From assembly GCF_947166265.1 (NCBI RefSeq), contig NZ_CAMVDO010000009.1, positions 55,118 through 119,117 on the forward strand: a stretch of DNA of 64,000 nucleotides, in the 5' to 3' direction. The translations under genes were made by a program, and so were the position numbers. Source of the stretch: an uncultured Fibrobacter sp. (GTDB lineage Bacteria > Fibrobacterota > Fibrobacteria > Fibrobacterales > Fibrobacteraceae). The notes under the pieces are model-generated. The model was given only the letters and a program-made list of their open reading frames with translations. It was not told where the DNA came from and did not search any database. Below are positions 43,546-51,693 of the stretch, one piece after another. How positions within the stretch are numbered: the stretch's first letter is position 1; every line of letters begins with the position of its first letter.

Positions 43546-44024
43546 TTCTTTATTGCCTTAGAAATACTCATCAACCTAATACCACCATATTCGTACGGTT
43601 CCACTTTTTCATAAATCACGTCAACACGTTCCTTGTTATTAGAAGCAGCCAAAGCCAAGGATCCCGCAAGCGCCAAAGACAGGGGATCTGCATTATATTT
43701 GTCATCTATCAAAAAAATTTTTAGCCATAGACTATTACTTGAGGAACCTGGATACGCAATCGTCTTTAAGTCGCTAGTCTTCAAAGTTTCACAGGACGGA
43801 TCTCTGCCAAGAGAAAAAAACATCACATTTGGACCATTACTCACATCGAATCCCAAATTACAGACATAGCCGCTCTGTTCACAGGATCCCTCTTTCATGC
43901 CATCCTCATTTTTACCAAAACATCTTTCACCTTCTGCAAAAATCGCAGAAATTCAAAGCGCTACATAAATCAAGATTTTCTTTTTCATATTTCACCTTCC
44001 TTTTGATGTAAATATACATTCCAA
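43396..44024 (-). repeat. 0.63-kb direct duplicate, copy 2
   Basis: The partner of 39733-40361. The left limit lies in the linker of gene D, just beyond the shared AGATTCCCCGGTG region, and the right limit in the gap before gene E, after the shared ATACATT run. Confidence 0.75.
43542..43988 (-). pseudogene. exported protein gene with in-frame TGA in the signal peptide, copy 2
   Basis: Same sequence as copy 1 including the TGA (43955-43953). The presence of the same lesion in both copies means that it predates the duplication, or that it is tolerated. The 118-codon open part would start at an ATG at 43898 without a clear ribosome-binding site. Confidence 0.65.
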
Positions 44025-44052
44025 ATAAAAAAATTATCAATGTTAAGCAAAT

Positions 44053-45027
44053 TTATTCTTCTACTTCATCCTTTACACAGCGGAGTGAATAGGCCTCATT
44101 TTTCCTATATTTCCCTCTAGGCTCCACCCATCCCATATCGATTAAATACGGAAAGCCCGCGGAAACGGCCGTTTTATAAGATCCTTCTGTAGCAAACCAT
44201 AAATTAGCATCATTCCCTCCCGCCCAAAAAAAATCATCCATAGAATCATAATAACCCGCATACAAAATATCAAACCCATACCCCCTCCCATAAACTAACT
44301 GATTCGGATAATACGTCCAATCATAATAAGGAAATGTTAAGGGCAAGTCAAATTCTCTTGCTGTTGGAACATGCCAATGTTCTGGACAGATTCCACGAAC
44401 ATTAGAACTTATAGGGCACTCATACCATTTTTCTTCATCAGCATAATAACCACAACCTTTGGTGTCATCGCTAAATACCCCCGCACTATCCATTACAGCC
44501 GACCATATATAAAGTCGGCCATATTTTGTACAGCTGTCAGGTTCATTTTCATAGCACCAACTTGAAGAGTCAAGAGTAGATGTCGGCTGCAGGTATGCGT
44601 AGTTCAGATTTTCCGCCATCCATGTAGCCTTTCCATCAATCGTTATTGTCTTATAAACTTGCCCATCGCGTTCATCGGTCATCTCGCCAAAGACAACGTT
44701 CAATGAAGATGACGAAGAAGATTTCTCTTTCAATAAACTGCTTGATGACTGCGATTCCGTTGAAGAACTTGATTCGCTTTCTGAGTTAGAAGAAGATGTG
44801 CTTGTAGACGAAATTGCTACAGATGAAGAGGACTCATCCGCTGACGAAAGTTTCAGTTCACTCGAAGAAAACTTGTCGACATCAACTGTAGAACTTGAAG
44901 ATTCCCCGGTGCTACTTTGCAAGGCGCTAGAATACGAGTCGTCTTGACTGGACACGGAATCGCCACCACAGCTTGCAAAGAATAAGGCTAGTAGCAAAAT
45001 TATTATGAACGGAAAATTCCAAGCCAC
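44053..45027 (-). CDS. FISUMP lipoprotein E of the array
   Basis: 324 residues if started at GTG 45027, where GAGGGGGTAAA precedes the codon; ATG 45057 is an alternative and a TTG at 45105 is unlikely. Signal AWNFPFIIILLLALFFASCGG differs from the other members, but from SCGGDSVSSQDDSYSS to KGCG it is gene A with few changes. The core (EFDLPLTFPYYDWTYYPNQL...) resembles that of C. It ends YSLRCVKDEVEE. It is the first member of the array in transcription order and follows 45110-45820. Confidence 0.82.
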   Translation of the reverse strand: MAWNFPFIIILLLALFFASCGGDSVSSQDDSYSSALQSSTGESSSSTVDVDKFSSSELKLSSADESSSSVAISSTSTSSSNSESESSSSTESQSSSSLLKEKSSSSSSLNVVFGEMTDERDGQVYKTITIDGKATWMAENLNYAYLQPTSTLDSSSWCYENEPDSCTKYGRLYIWSAVMDSAGVFSDDTKGCGYYADEEKWYECPISSNVRGICPEHWHVPTAREFDLPLTFPYYDWTYYPNQLVYGRGYGFDILYAGYYDSMDDFFWAGGNDANLWFATEGSYKTAVSAGFPYLIDMGWVEPRGKYRKNEAYSLRCVKDEVEE

Positions 45028-45109
45028 TTTACCCCCTCGCACTTCGCTCCACTGCATGCACCGTCCATCTCCCACATACCTTAAAGAAGTCTTCGGGAGC
45101 TGCAAGCCT

Positions 45110-45820
45110 TTAGAATTTCACATTCATCATCAGGCCGCTGCCGTCTTCGTAGAATTCCGGCACGAACTCCATGCGCTCGGTAAAGGCCTTCGAAGATGTG
45201 GATCGGTAAACGCGTATCGTGTTCAGCATCGAGACCACACGGTTCAAGAGAAGGGCTCCCACGGACACCTGAAAAACGATACGGCTCAGGCGATAATGGC
45301 GCATACGGCTCTTGAACTCGTCAATGTGTTCCGTCGTTTCGGGATTGTCGCTGGATCCCCAGTCCCACTGGATATCTGCGTCCAGGTCCTCGTCAATTTC
45401 CTTGCCCGCACGGAGCATCGCCTGGTTATAGTCCTCGTCCATGTCGGGCGAAGAGTTCTGCCCCGCGACACCACTACGGCTACGGTAGTCGCCAACCGTA
45501 TTGAGCATGTCGACATCGCGGCTTTTCGAAGAAAGCCCCGCATGACGTACCGCATAGTTATGAGCAGATGTGATGTAGCGTTCGCCAATGGCATACGAGC
45601 CTATCGCGGTAAACCAGAGAGCGATGTCTGTCCATACGAAAGGACGCACGTACTGCCGTTCGCCCAGGTAGAGTTCACCCATGCCAGGCAATACCGCAGA
45701 GGCACCCATCGCCAATAACCAGTTCTTACCCGAATTCTTGCTCACGTTTTCATCGACCGAAACCACCATCTGTGAAAAGGCGGTAGCGGCGGCAAACAAT
45801 AAAACAAGAAGTACGCGCAT
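45110..45820 (-). CDS. hypothetical exported membrane-associated protein
   Basis: 236 residues. Signal peptide (LLVLLFAAATAFSQ), then SAVLPGMGELYLGERQYVRP, a turn typical of DUF5683-like membrane proteins, two to three hydrophobic stretches, and a C-terminal end LMMNVKF. The ATG overlaps the stop of the upstream gene by one base (TGATG), so they are coupled. Related in plan to the upstream gene (PGSGQLYVGG) and to 12922-13650. Function unknown; probably envelope. Confidence 0.6.
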   Translation of the reverse strand: MRVLLVLLFAAATAFSQMVVSVDENVSKNSGKNWLLAMGASAVLPGMGELYLGERQYVRPFVWTDIALWFTAIGSYAIGERYITSAHNYAVRHAGLSSKSRDVDMLNTVGDYRSRSGVAGQNSSPDMDEDYNQAMLRAGKEIDEDLDADIQWDWGSSDNPETTEHIDEFKSRMRHYRLSRIVFQVSVGALLLNRVVSMLNTIRVYRSTSSKAFTERMEFVPEFYEDGSGLMMNVKF

Positions 45821-47346
45821 CAGAATCCCCAGCTCGCCTGAACGTTCACCCCAAAGCCGTCGACAAACGTCACCCCGCTATCAAAATGCAGATGGTCGTA
45901 CCAGGAAAGGTCTTCCTCGTAGAGCGTCTTGTTATGGGCGTTCGCCGTGAAAAGGGCGTCTACGGCCGATACGATATGGTTCAGAATCAGGCCGCCAAAG
46001 AACCACGCCTGCATATCGGCGTAATCGTTCGCCTTGCTTCGCAGGCTGCGGTATTCCTTCTGGTTTTCAGACTCACCCAACACGACCGTCGCCGAATCGG
46101 AAAAGGCGAGGTTCAGGGCCGTTGCCCCCGGCCTATCGTCGCCAACGTCATCCCAACCCAGGACGTATGCATCGTCGGCAATCAGCTGGTAAACGTCGGC
46201 AGGGGAATCGAAATCGATCTTGTCCATTTCCTTGCCCAGGTTCTGGGGTTTGTTCACAAAGTCGTTCTTGTAGTCCACGTCGCCATAGAAGAGTCTGGAC
46301 TTGTCATAGCAACCGTGCATACTCGCATCCCTGAAAATGCCTTCGCAGAACGTTTCACGGGAGCCAAAGTAGCGGCGACGGAATTCAGACTCATAGTTCA
46401 GGGCGTCGGCATAGTACAGTTCGCGCATCTCGTTTTCATAGCGACCGATAGAGAAATGGTTCTTGGCGTACTTCTTGTACTTGTCCACCTGCTGGTTGTA
46501 CTTGTGGACCGAGAAATAATACCAGCTCCCCCACAGGGCGGCTTCAAGAGCGAGATAAACGGCGCCACGGGTATAGGTGAAAGTAGAGCCACCCACATAC
46601 AGCTGTCCAGAACCCGGAATCACAAGCGACAGGAACATCGCCTTGCGCGGGCTCTTATAGCGGCCCTTCATTTCGTCGATTCCGTTCACCTTGGAAACCT
46701 TCACCGGTCCCAGCAGTTCACGACGGCTCATGCTGCTCGACGACGGGGCAGCCACAGAAGACGAGGAACTTACCATGGCGAGGGAATCGCGGATACGGTT
46801 TTCTTCGTTGTGGCGTTTCATTTCGGCGGCGTAGAATTCTTCGGGAGTCATCGAGCTCGAGGAATTTTCAGTCGAATCCACCAGGGCAGAATCTGCGGCA
46901 ACCGCGGAAGAATCCTCAGCTGCGGCGGGCGCGAGAGTTTCAGAGCTGCTCGACAACGGACCTTCGGCAGGCTCAGGGGCCTTAATACTGCTAGAGCTCG
47001 CAACCGAGGAACTCGACACAGGCGCAGGGGCCTTGACGCTACTGGAACTCGGGACTGCAGCCGATGAACTAGATGCGGGCCCTTCGGCAGGCTCAGGGAC
47101 CTTGACGCTGCTAGAGCTTGCAGGGGCCTTGACGCTGCTGGAACTCGGGGCCGCAGCAGACGAAACCGGAGCGGGCTTTTCGGCAGGTTCAGAGGCTTTG
47201 ACACTACTAGAAGATGCGACCGCGGCCGAAGACTGTTCGTGAGCCTCGGCCTCCGCCTCGAATTCTGCAAAAAGGTCACGCGGCTGAGCAAAGGACTGCA
47301 CCGCCAAAAGACTTGCCACACAGGCTATAAAAGAAAACTTGCGCAT
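45820..47346 (-). CDS. exported protein with Ser/Pro/Ala repeats and DUF5683-like domain
   Basis: 508 residues. Signal peptide (ACVASLLAVQSFAQ). Residues 35-180 are a repeat region of SSSS blocks alternating with VPEPAEGP, APEPAEGP and SEPAEKP segments; the underlying DNA carries the same CTTCGGCAGGCTCAGGG word as an intergenic repeat. After residue 210 there is RKAMFLSLVIPGSGQLYVGG and membrane-like helices (YLALEAALWGSWYYFSVHKY), then a soluble domain. The end is VNVQASWGF. First gene of the minus-strand run that leads into the FISUMP array. Role unknown, envelope-linked. Confidence 0.6.
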   Translation of the reverse strand: MRKFSFIACVASLLAVQSFAQPRDLFAEFEAEAEAHEQSSAAVASSSSVKASEPAEKPAPVSSAAAPSSSSVKAPASSSSVKVPEPAEGPASSSSAAVPSSSSVKAPAPVSSSSVASSSSIKAPEPAEGPLSSSSETLAPAAAEDSSAVAADSALVDSTENSSSSMTPEEFYAAEMKRHNEENRIRDSLAMVSSSSSVAAPSSSSMSRRELLGPVKVSKVNGIDEMKGRYKSPRKAMFLSLVIPGSGQLYVGGSTFTYTRGAVYLALEAALWGSWYYFSVHKYNQQVDKYKKYAKNHFSIGRYENEMRELYYADALNYESEFRRRYFGSRETFCEGIFRDASMHGCYDKSRLFYGDVDYKNDFVNKPQNLGKEMDKIDFDSPADVYQLIADDAYVLGWDDVGDDRPGATALNLAFSDSATVVLGESENQKEYRSLRSKANDYADMQAWFFGGLILNHIVSAVDALFTANAHNKTLYEEDLSWYDHLHFDSGVTFVDGFGVNVQASWGF

Positions 47347-47413
47347 ACAAAGCTAAAATAGCAAATTAGGCACAAGGAATCAGGGGGCAATCGCCCAAAG
47401 AGGCGGGCAAAAT

Positions 47414-48790
47414 TTACCGGTATTTTAATTCGGGATGCACGCTGTAATAGGAATTCTTGTCGTCGTACATCTGCAGGTCCGCAAGACGCATTGCACGGCG
47501 GACATCCGGTTCACCGTAGCAGACTCCTATCGAAAAGCGGACGTCTTCGGTCATATTCGATTTCCAGCGGATCTTTTCGACACGCTTTTGCAGCTCGTCT
47601 TCGGTAATGTTGGAGATCAGCAGCACAAATTCGTCACCGCCCGCGCGGTACACCTCTTCTTCCAGGAATATGCCTTGCAGAATAGCAGCCGCCGAGCGCA
47701 ACATCTTGTCGCCTGCGGTATGTCCCTGCCTGTCGTTCATGCGCTTCAAGCCGTTCAAATCGGCAAACAGGACCGCCTTCGGAACAGGTTCTGCACCCGC
47801 AACAATCCTGTCGACGCGGTTATTCATCACGTTTCTATTCTTGATTCCCGTCAGCGAATCAATCGAGCTCATGATAGATAGTTTGTCCAAAAGCTTGTAA
47901 CTTGCGATTTCAGACGCAATAAAGAAAGTCGTCAGTTCAAGAGTCTCCTTAATCTTTAGCACATCGTCCACATTGAAATTGAGCGTCCACATGTAGCCGA
48001 GCGTTTCGTTCCCATGCCGAAGCGGGAACAGTACGATGCTTTTTACGTTAGCAAGGTCCAGTATGGAACCAAAAATCGGATTCTGCAAGCGAAGCTTTTT
48101 CATATCGCGTTCATCTTTCACGATAATGCAGGTACTGCCCGCCAAGGTTTTCGGCCAGGTTTCAGCAATGGCATAAAAGCCCTCGATATACCTCGACATT
48201 GGAAGCAACGCGGCCCCTTCGCGAAGCGACTCGCCAAAAATGGAACACTCCCTTTTCTCAGAGTCCGTCAGCAAGATACAGCAGTGGTCCGACCCGCAAA
48301 TGACGCGAATATCCTCGACCACATCCTGGAACGCCTTCTTGATATCTTCGGCACCGCGCAGCTTGATACAGGCTTTCAGTACCGCGGACGCCGTTTCCCC
48401 CGAAAGGTCTGCCATTGCCGTCGTGTTCGCCTTGGGAGTGACGTCGTAGCAGTAAATACAGTAACCGAAATTTGGACGATCCGACTCCAGAGGAATCAGG
48501 AACATGTTGAGCCAGAGCCCCATCATGTACAGGTCGACATACGCATGAATCGGCTGACCGGAGTGAACGCAACGGTAGCAATGGTCCTCAAAATTCTGGT
48601 TCTTGGGAAAGCACGTCTCGTACGGAGAGCCCGGCACAAACGGATGGTGCAGAAGCGCCTCCATGTCGGCACAGTGCGCTTGGTTTCCCGCAACAACGCG
48701 GATATTCCCGTAAGACCCGTCCGGGAAGAATTCAACGGATATAACGCAGGCCTTCGCCCTATAGTGAGCAAGCAGTGTATCGAAATCCAT
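47414..48790 (-). CDS. GGDEF diguanylate cyclase with N-terminal sensory region and GAF-like domain
   Basis: 458 residues. Residues 1-120 are PAS-like with several cysteines (CFPKNQNFEDHCYRCVHSG). Residues 140-300 look like a GAF domain (KKAFQDVVEDIRVICGSDHC, SIVLFPLRHGNETLGYMWTL). The GGDEF domain follows: DSLTGIKNRNVMNN, LFADLNGLKRMND, YRAGGDEFVLLIS (GGDEF near 384), then a full C-terminus. The usual RxxD inhibitory site five residues before GGDEF is not seen. It should make c-di-GMP from GTP in the cytoplasm. No transmembrane helix. It lies 5 kb from the HD-GYP gene, separated by unrelated genes. Confidence 0.9.
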   Translation of the reverse strand: MDFDTLLAHYRAKACVISVEFFPDGSYGNIRVVAGNQAHCADMEALLHHPFVPGSPYETCFPKNQNFEDHCYRCVHSGQPIHAYVDLYMMGLWLNMFLIPLESDRPNFGYCIYCYDVTPKANTTAMADLSGETASAVLKACIKLRGAEDIKKAFQDVVEDIRVICGSDHCCILLTDSEKRECSIFGESLREGAALLPMSRYIEGFYAIAETWPKTLAGSTCIIVKDERDMKKLRLQNPIFGSILDLANVKSIVLFPLRHGNETLGYMWTLNFNVDDVLKIKETLELTTFFIASEIASYKLLDKLSIMSSIDSLTGIKNRNVMNNRVDRIVAGAEPVPKAVLFADLNGLKRMNDRQGHTAGDKMLRSAAAILQGIFLEEEVYRAGGDEFVLLISNITEDELQKRVEKIRWKSNMTEDVRFSIGVCYGEPDVRRAMRLADLQMYDDKNSYYSVHPELKYR

Positions 48791-48833
48791 TAGACCAACT
48801 CTCCTTCAGCATTGGCTATTTCAATATCATAAT

Positions 48834-48863
48834 CTAAAAAAAGAACCGCCCCCGAAGGAGCGG
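48834..48863 (-). terminator. terminator of the rpsF-rpsR-rplI operon
   Basis: Read on the minus strand: CCGCTCC, TTCG loop, GGGGCGG, then TTCTTTTTTT. It lies 33 bases after the rplI stop. Confidence 0.85.
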
Positions 48864-48895
48864 CCTTTTAAGATTTCTAGTGATTTAGAAAAAGC

Positions 48896-49345
48896 TTATG
48901 CTTTCTCTGCAACCACCCAAACCTTGACCTGAGCTTCAACGTCGCTGAAGACCTTGATCGTCACGGTGTAAACACCGAGCTGCTTGATCGGTTCTTCGAG
49001 AGCAACCTGAGCACGGGTAACCTTAACGCCCTGCTTGGTGATGGCATCGGCAATGTCAGAAGCGGTCACAGAACCGTACAGACGTTCGCCTTCCACAACG
49101 CGGCGTTCGAGGTTGACAGAAACCTGAGAAAGCTTGGCAGCCACGTCACCAGCGGCAGCGAGTTCCTTCTGGAACTGAGCTTCGACAGCAGCGCGGTTGT
49201 TTTCGATTTCAAGCTTGGCTTCCTTAGTTGCGCGAACAGCGAGCTTACGCGGGAAGAGGTAGTTACGGGCATAGCCGTCCTTAACCTTCACGACGTCAAG
49301 CATCTTGCCCAAGTGGGGAACGTTGGCCTTAAGAATAATTTCCAT
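48896..49345 (-). CDS. rplI: ribosomal protein bL9
   Basis: 149 residues, standard length. N-terminal MEIILKANVPHLGKMLDVVK and GYARNYLFPRKLAVRAT are typical bL9, followed by the connecting helix and the C-terminal domain (GSVTASDIADAITKQG). Structural protein of the 50S L1-stalk base. Last gene of the rpsF-rpsR-rplI operon, 14 bases after rpsR. Confidence 0.97.
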   Translation of the reverse strand: MEIILKANVPHLGKMLDVVKVKDGYARNYLFPRKLAVRATKEAKLEIENNRAAVEAQFQKELAAAGDVAAKLSQVSVNLERRVVEGERLYGSVTASDIADAITKQGVKVTRAQVALEEPIKQLGVYTVTIKVFSDVEAQVKVWVVAEKA

Positions 49346-49359
49346 AGTCTAGTTCCTCC

Positions 49360-49611
49360 TTAGCGCAGACTGTCCGAAACGAACGGGAGAATAGCCATCT
49401 GACGGGCACGCTTGATAGCTTCGTTCAGCATACGCTGATACTTAGCGGAGGTGCCAGAAATGCGGCGCGGGATGATCTTGCCACGTTCAGAGATAAAGCG
49501 ACGAAGAGTCTTTTCGTCCTTGTAGTCAATGAACTTGATGTTGTTCTCGGTGAACCAGCAAGTCTTCTTGCGGCGAATACGAGTAGCCTGCTTCTTATCT
49601 TCAAAAGCCAT
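49360..49611 (-). CDS. rpsR: ribosomal protein bS18
   Basis: 83 residues. [18 protein letters not shown], then [20 protein letters not shown] and [20 protein letters not shown] are the conserved bS18 sequence. Binds with bS6 on the 30S platform. Its start overlaps the rpsF stop by one base. One Cys is kept from the zinc-ribbon-like N-terminal region of other bS18 proteins. Confidence 0.97.
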   Translation of the reverse strand: MAFEDKKQATRIRRKKTCWFTENNIKFIDYKDEKTLRRFISERGKIIPRRISGTSAKYQRMLNEAIKRARQMAILPFVSDSLR

Positions 49612-49982
49612 TATTCAGCCTCCCCTTCTTCTGCGTCAACCGGAATGATTTCTTCGGTAGACTGGGTCTGAGTTTGGTCGTAAACAATTTCGCTCATCGG
49701 ATAATCAGCGAGAGTCATCCAGCGGAGAACGTTTTCGTTCAGCTTGAGAGCGGCTTCCACAGAGGCAACCGTAGCGGCGAGAGCCTTGTAGTAGAAGATC
49801 ACGTAAAAGCCATGCTGGCGCTTCTTGATGGAGTAGGCGAGCTTGCGCTTGCCCCAGTCGTCACGGCGGAGGATTTCGCCGTTGCCTTTGGTGATGTTGG
49901 CTGCGATAGTCTCGATTTCGGCCTTGATAGCGTCGTCAGAGATCATAGCGTCGATGATCACCATCGTTTCGTATTGTCTCAT
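49611..49982 (-). CDS. rpsF: ribosomal protein bS6
   Basis: 123 residues. [40 protein letters not shown] and FYVIFYYKA are typical. The C-terminal tail is acidic (EEGEAE). First gene of the operon; the leader at 49983-50060 may carry a bS6:bS18 binding motif. The usual ssb gene between rpsF and rpsR is absent. Confidence 0.97.
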   Translation of the reverse strand: MRQYETMVIIDAMISDDAIKAEIETIAANITKGNGEILRRDDWGKRKLAYSIKKRQHGFYVIFYYKALAATVASVEAALKLNENVLRWMTLADYPMSEIVYDQTQTQSTEEIIPVDAEEGEAE

Positions 49983-50060
49983 ATAATGAGTCCCTTTGGT
50001 CTTTCGCCCAGGTTACCACCATTGGCCCCGGGAGGGTTCCGATAAAAATCGGTGCGTCAA
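49983..50060 (-). promoter_or_regulatory. rpsF leader, possible bS6:bS18 autoregulatory motif
   Basis: On the minus strand, CCCGGG pairs with CCTGGG around a loop containing CCAATGG. A second hairpin CCGAT-TTTT-ATCGG precedes it. Many bacteria regulate this operon by a hairpin with CCG/GG elements bound by bS6:bS18. The match is suggestive only. Confidence 0.3.
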
Positions 50061-50108
50061 ATATAGAAAATCGGGATTTCGGTGTCAAACCTAAGGGTCC
50101 GGTTTGGG

Positions 50109-50933
50109 CTACGCACCGAGCTGCAGTCCCAGGAAAAAGGTGTTGGACCAGCCCTTTACGTCGCGGTTGAAGTTCCGCTGCCCCCCTATTTCAAAGGAAA
50201 TCCAGTTGGAAAGGAGCGTCCTTTTCGCCCAGGGCCATATTTCCCTGAGGTTAAAGGCGACCCCCGGAACAATATTCAAGATGACATCGTCCGAAAAGTT
50301 GTATTCCACCTGGACAAGCCCCGTCAGAGCGAAGTATCTAGACAAATTATACCCCATACCGATAGCGCTCCCTACAGTGAAGCCATCCATGGTGAACGCC
50401 TTTTGGCAATGTTCGTCTTCAACCTCGACATCGACAGTATCGACATCCAGCGAGTCGGCCAAGCCCCTCTGCCACCAGAGCAACTGTTTTTGCGCCGCTT
50501 CTTGTTTCCGGTCTAGCACCTGCTTGCGAAACGCCGAAAAATCGGTGGTTTCAAAGCCCAGGAACGGACTCATAAAGATGTCAAAATTGTCCAGGGGTAT
50601 GTGAAAGCGCACATTCATAATGTAGCGCTGGTAAATCAGCATGACATCGCGATCCAGGTTCCCGCCGAAAAAACGGGCTTCGAGTCCACCACTCAACCTA
50701 GGCGAGTAAAAGTATTCTAGCTGGGCCTGCCACGACCCCATGCAATCGCAGTCCTCGATAGGACTAAAAATACCGCCGCCCAAGCCGACCGAAAGGCCCA
50801 CGCCCGTATAAGCGGACATTCCGGGCAAGGCAACCGATCTGACCGATGACGCCTGTTCCAGGGAGTCCGCCTCAGCAAGAAGCGTTGCAGGCGAAAACAG
50901 CAGGAACAAAAAAATGAGAACGACTAAAGGCAC
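50109..50933 (-). CDS. hypothetical exported protein, outer-membrane barrel-like
   Basis: 274 residues. Signal peptide (VLIFLFLLFSPATLLA). Amphipathic strands with glycine and aromatic pairs run through most of the length (YTGVGLSVGLGGGIFSPIED, WQAQLEYFYSPRLSGGLEAR, YFALTGLVQVEYNFSDD, FFLGLQLGA as the end). A helical insert lies in the middle (QEAAQKQLLWWQRGLADSLD). Likely an outer-membrane protein. It is divergent from the NlpC/P60 gene. No family recognised. Confidence 0.55.
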   Translation of the reverse strand: MPLVVLIFLFLLFSPATLLAEADSLEQASSVRSVALPGMSAYTGVGLSVGLGGGIFSPIEDCDCMGSWQAQLEYFYSPRLSGGLEARFFGGNLDRDVMLIYQRYIMNVRFHIPLDNFDIFMSPFLGFETTDFSAFRKQVLDRKQEAAQKQLLWWQRGLADSLDVDTVDVEVEDEHCQKAFTMDGFTVGSAIGMGYNLSRYFALTGLVQVEYNFSDDVILNIVPGVAFNLREIWPWAKRTLLSNWISFEIGGQRNFNRDVKGWSNTFFLGLQLGA

Positions 50934-51001
50934 GCCAACAAACTAGAAATTATGTTTCATTTCTTTTTATGCCACGAGTTGAAATATTACATTTTTACCC
51001 G

Positions 51002-51679
51002 ATGGTTTCGTTTTTTGAATACGCAGCAAGAATGATATGTGTTTCCCTCTGCCTGGGAATCGCGTGCTGCACCTTCCCGGTCCGAACCGGTTACGACCGA
51101 AACATCGGCGACTACAAGCCCATTCCGGCAAGCGAAACGGCAAGTAAGCCCGTAGCCGCAAAGTCCACCCCTGTGGAGCAAGAAAAAGCGACCAAGAACG
51201 CCCCGGAAAACAGCGTACAAGACACCACGAAACACGCGAAGAACTCCGTCACCAAGGCACGCGAGATTATCAACAAGAAAGAAGCGGCCAAGGCGGCACA
51301 AAAGGCCGCCCCGCGGGGAAGCCTCGAAAACTACGCTCGCGGATGGATGGGTGCCAAATATGTCTACGGTGCCGCCACCAAGACCAAGACGGACTGTTCC
51401 GGTTTCGTCATGCAGGTCTACAAGGGCTACTACGGGATTTCACTCGACCATAACGCCTCCAAGATGTACAAGGACGACCGCGGAAAGTCCGTAAGCCGCG
51501 GAAGCCTCAAGGAAGGAGACCTCGTGTTCTTCGGGAGCCTCTGGAAAATCGACCATGTGGGAATCTACCTGAGCGGCGATCGCTTTATTCACGCAAGCAC
51601 AAGCAAGGGCGTCATGATTTCACCCATGCAAGACAAGTACTGGGGACACAAGTACCAGGGTGGCAGAAGGTTTAAATAG
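51002..51679 (+). CDS. NlpC/P60 family cell-wall hydrolase, lipoprotein
   Basis: 225 residues if started at ATG 51002; an ATG 11 codons earlier at 50969 is possible. Lipoprotein signal (MICVSLCLGIAC). A long Lys/Ala/Thr spacer to about residue 110 (KATKNAPENSVQDTTKHAKN). NlpC/P60 domain: catalytic Cys in KTKTDCSGFVMQVYKGYYG, His in WKIDHVGIYLSGDRF, third polar residue likely in the HASTS segment. Such enzymes cut the gamma-D-Glu-diaminopimelate or similar bonds of peptidoglycan stems. It lies 14 bases before pheA. Confidence 0.88.
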   Translation: MVSFFEYAARMICVSLCLGIACCTFPVRTGYDRNIGDYKPIPASETASKPVAAKSTPVEQEKATKNAPENSVQDTTKHAKNSVTKAREIINKKEAAKAAQKAAPRGSLENYARGWMGAKYVYGAATKTKTDCSGFVMQVYKGYYGISLDHNASKMYKDDRGKSVSRGSLKEGDLVFFGSLWKIDHVGIYLSGDRFIHASTSKGVMISPMQDKYWGHKYQGGRRFK

Positions 51680-51693
51680 TTATATTTCTACTC

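Noticed and set aside
39879..43988. TGA used as a sense codon in this organism
   Set aside because: TGA ends many intact genes here (for example the 1-base overlap TGATG at 22081-22083 and the ATGA overlaps), so a genome-wide recoding is excluded; only a local readthrough would remain possible.
38905..45027. Diversity-generating retroelement with FISUMP targets
   Set aside because: No reverse transcriptase, no template repeat and no adenine-restricted changes seen in the window; the cores differ by indels as well.
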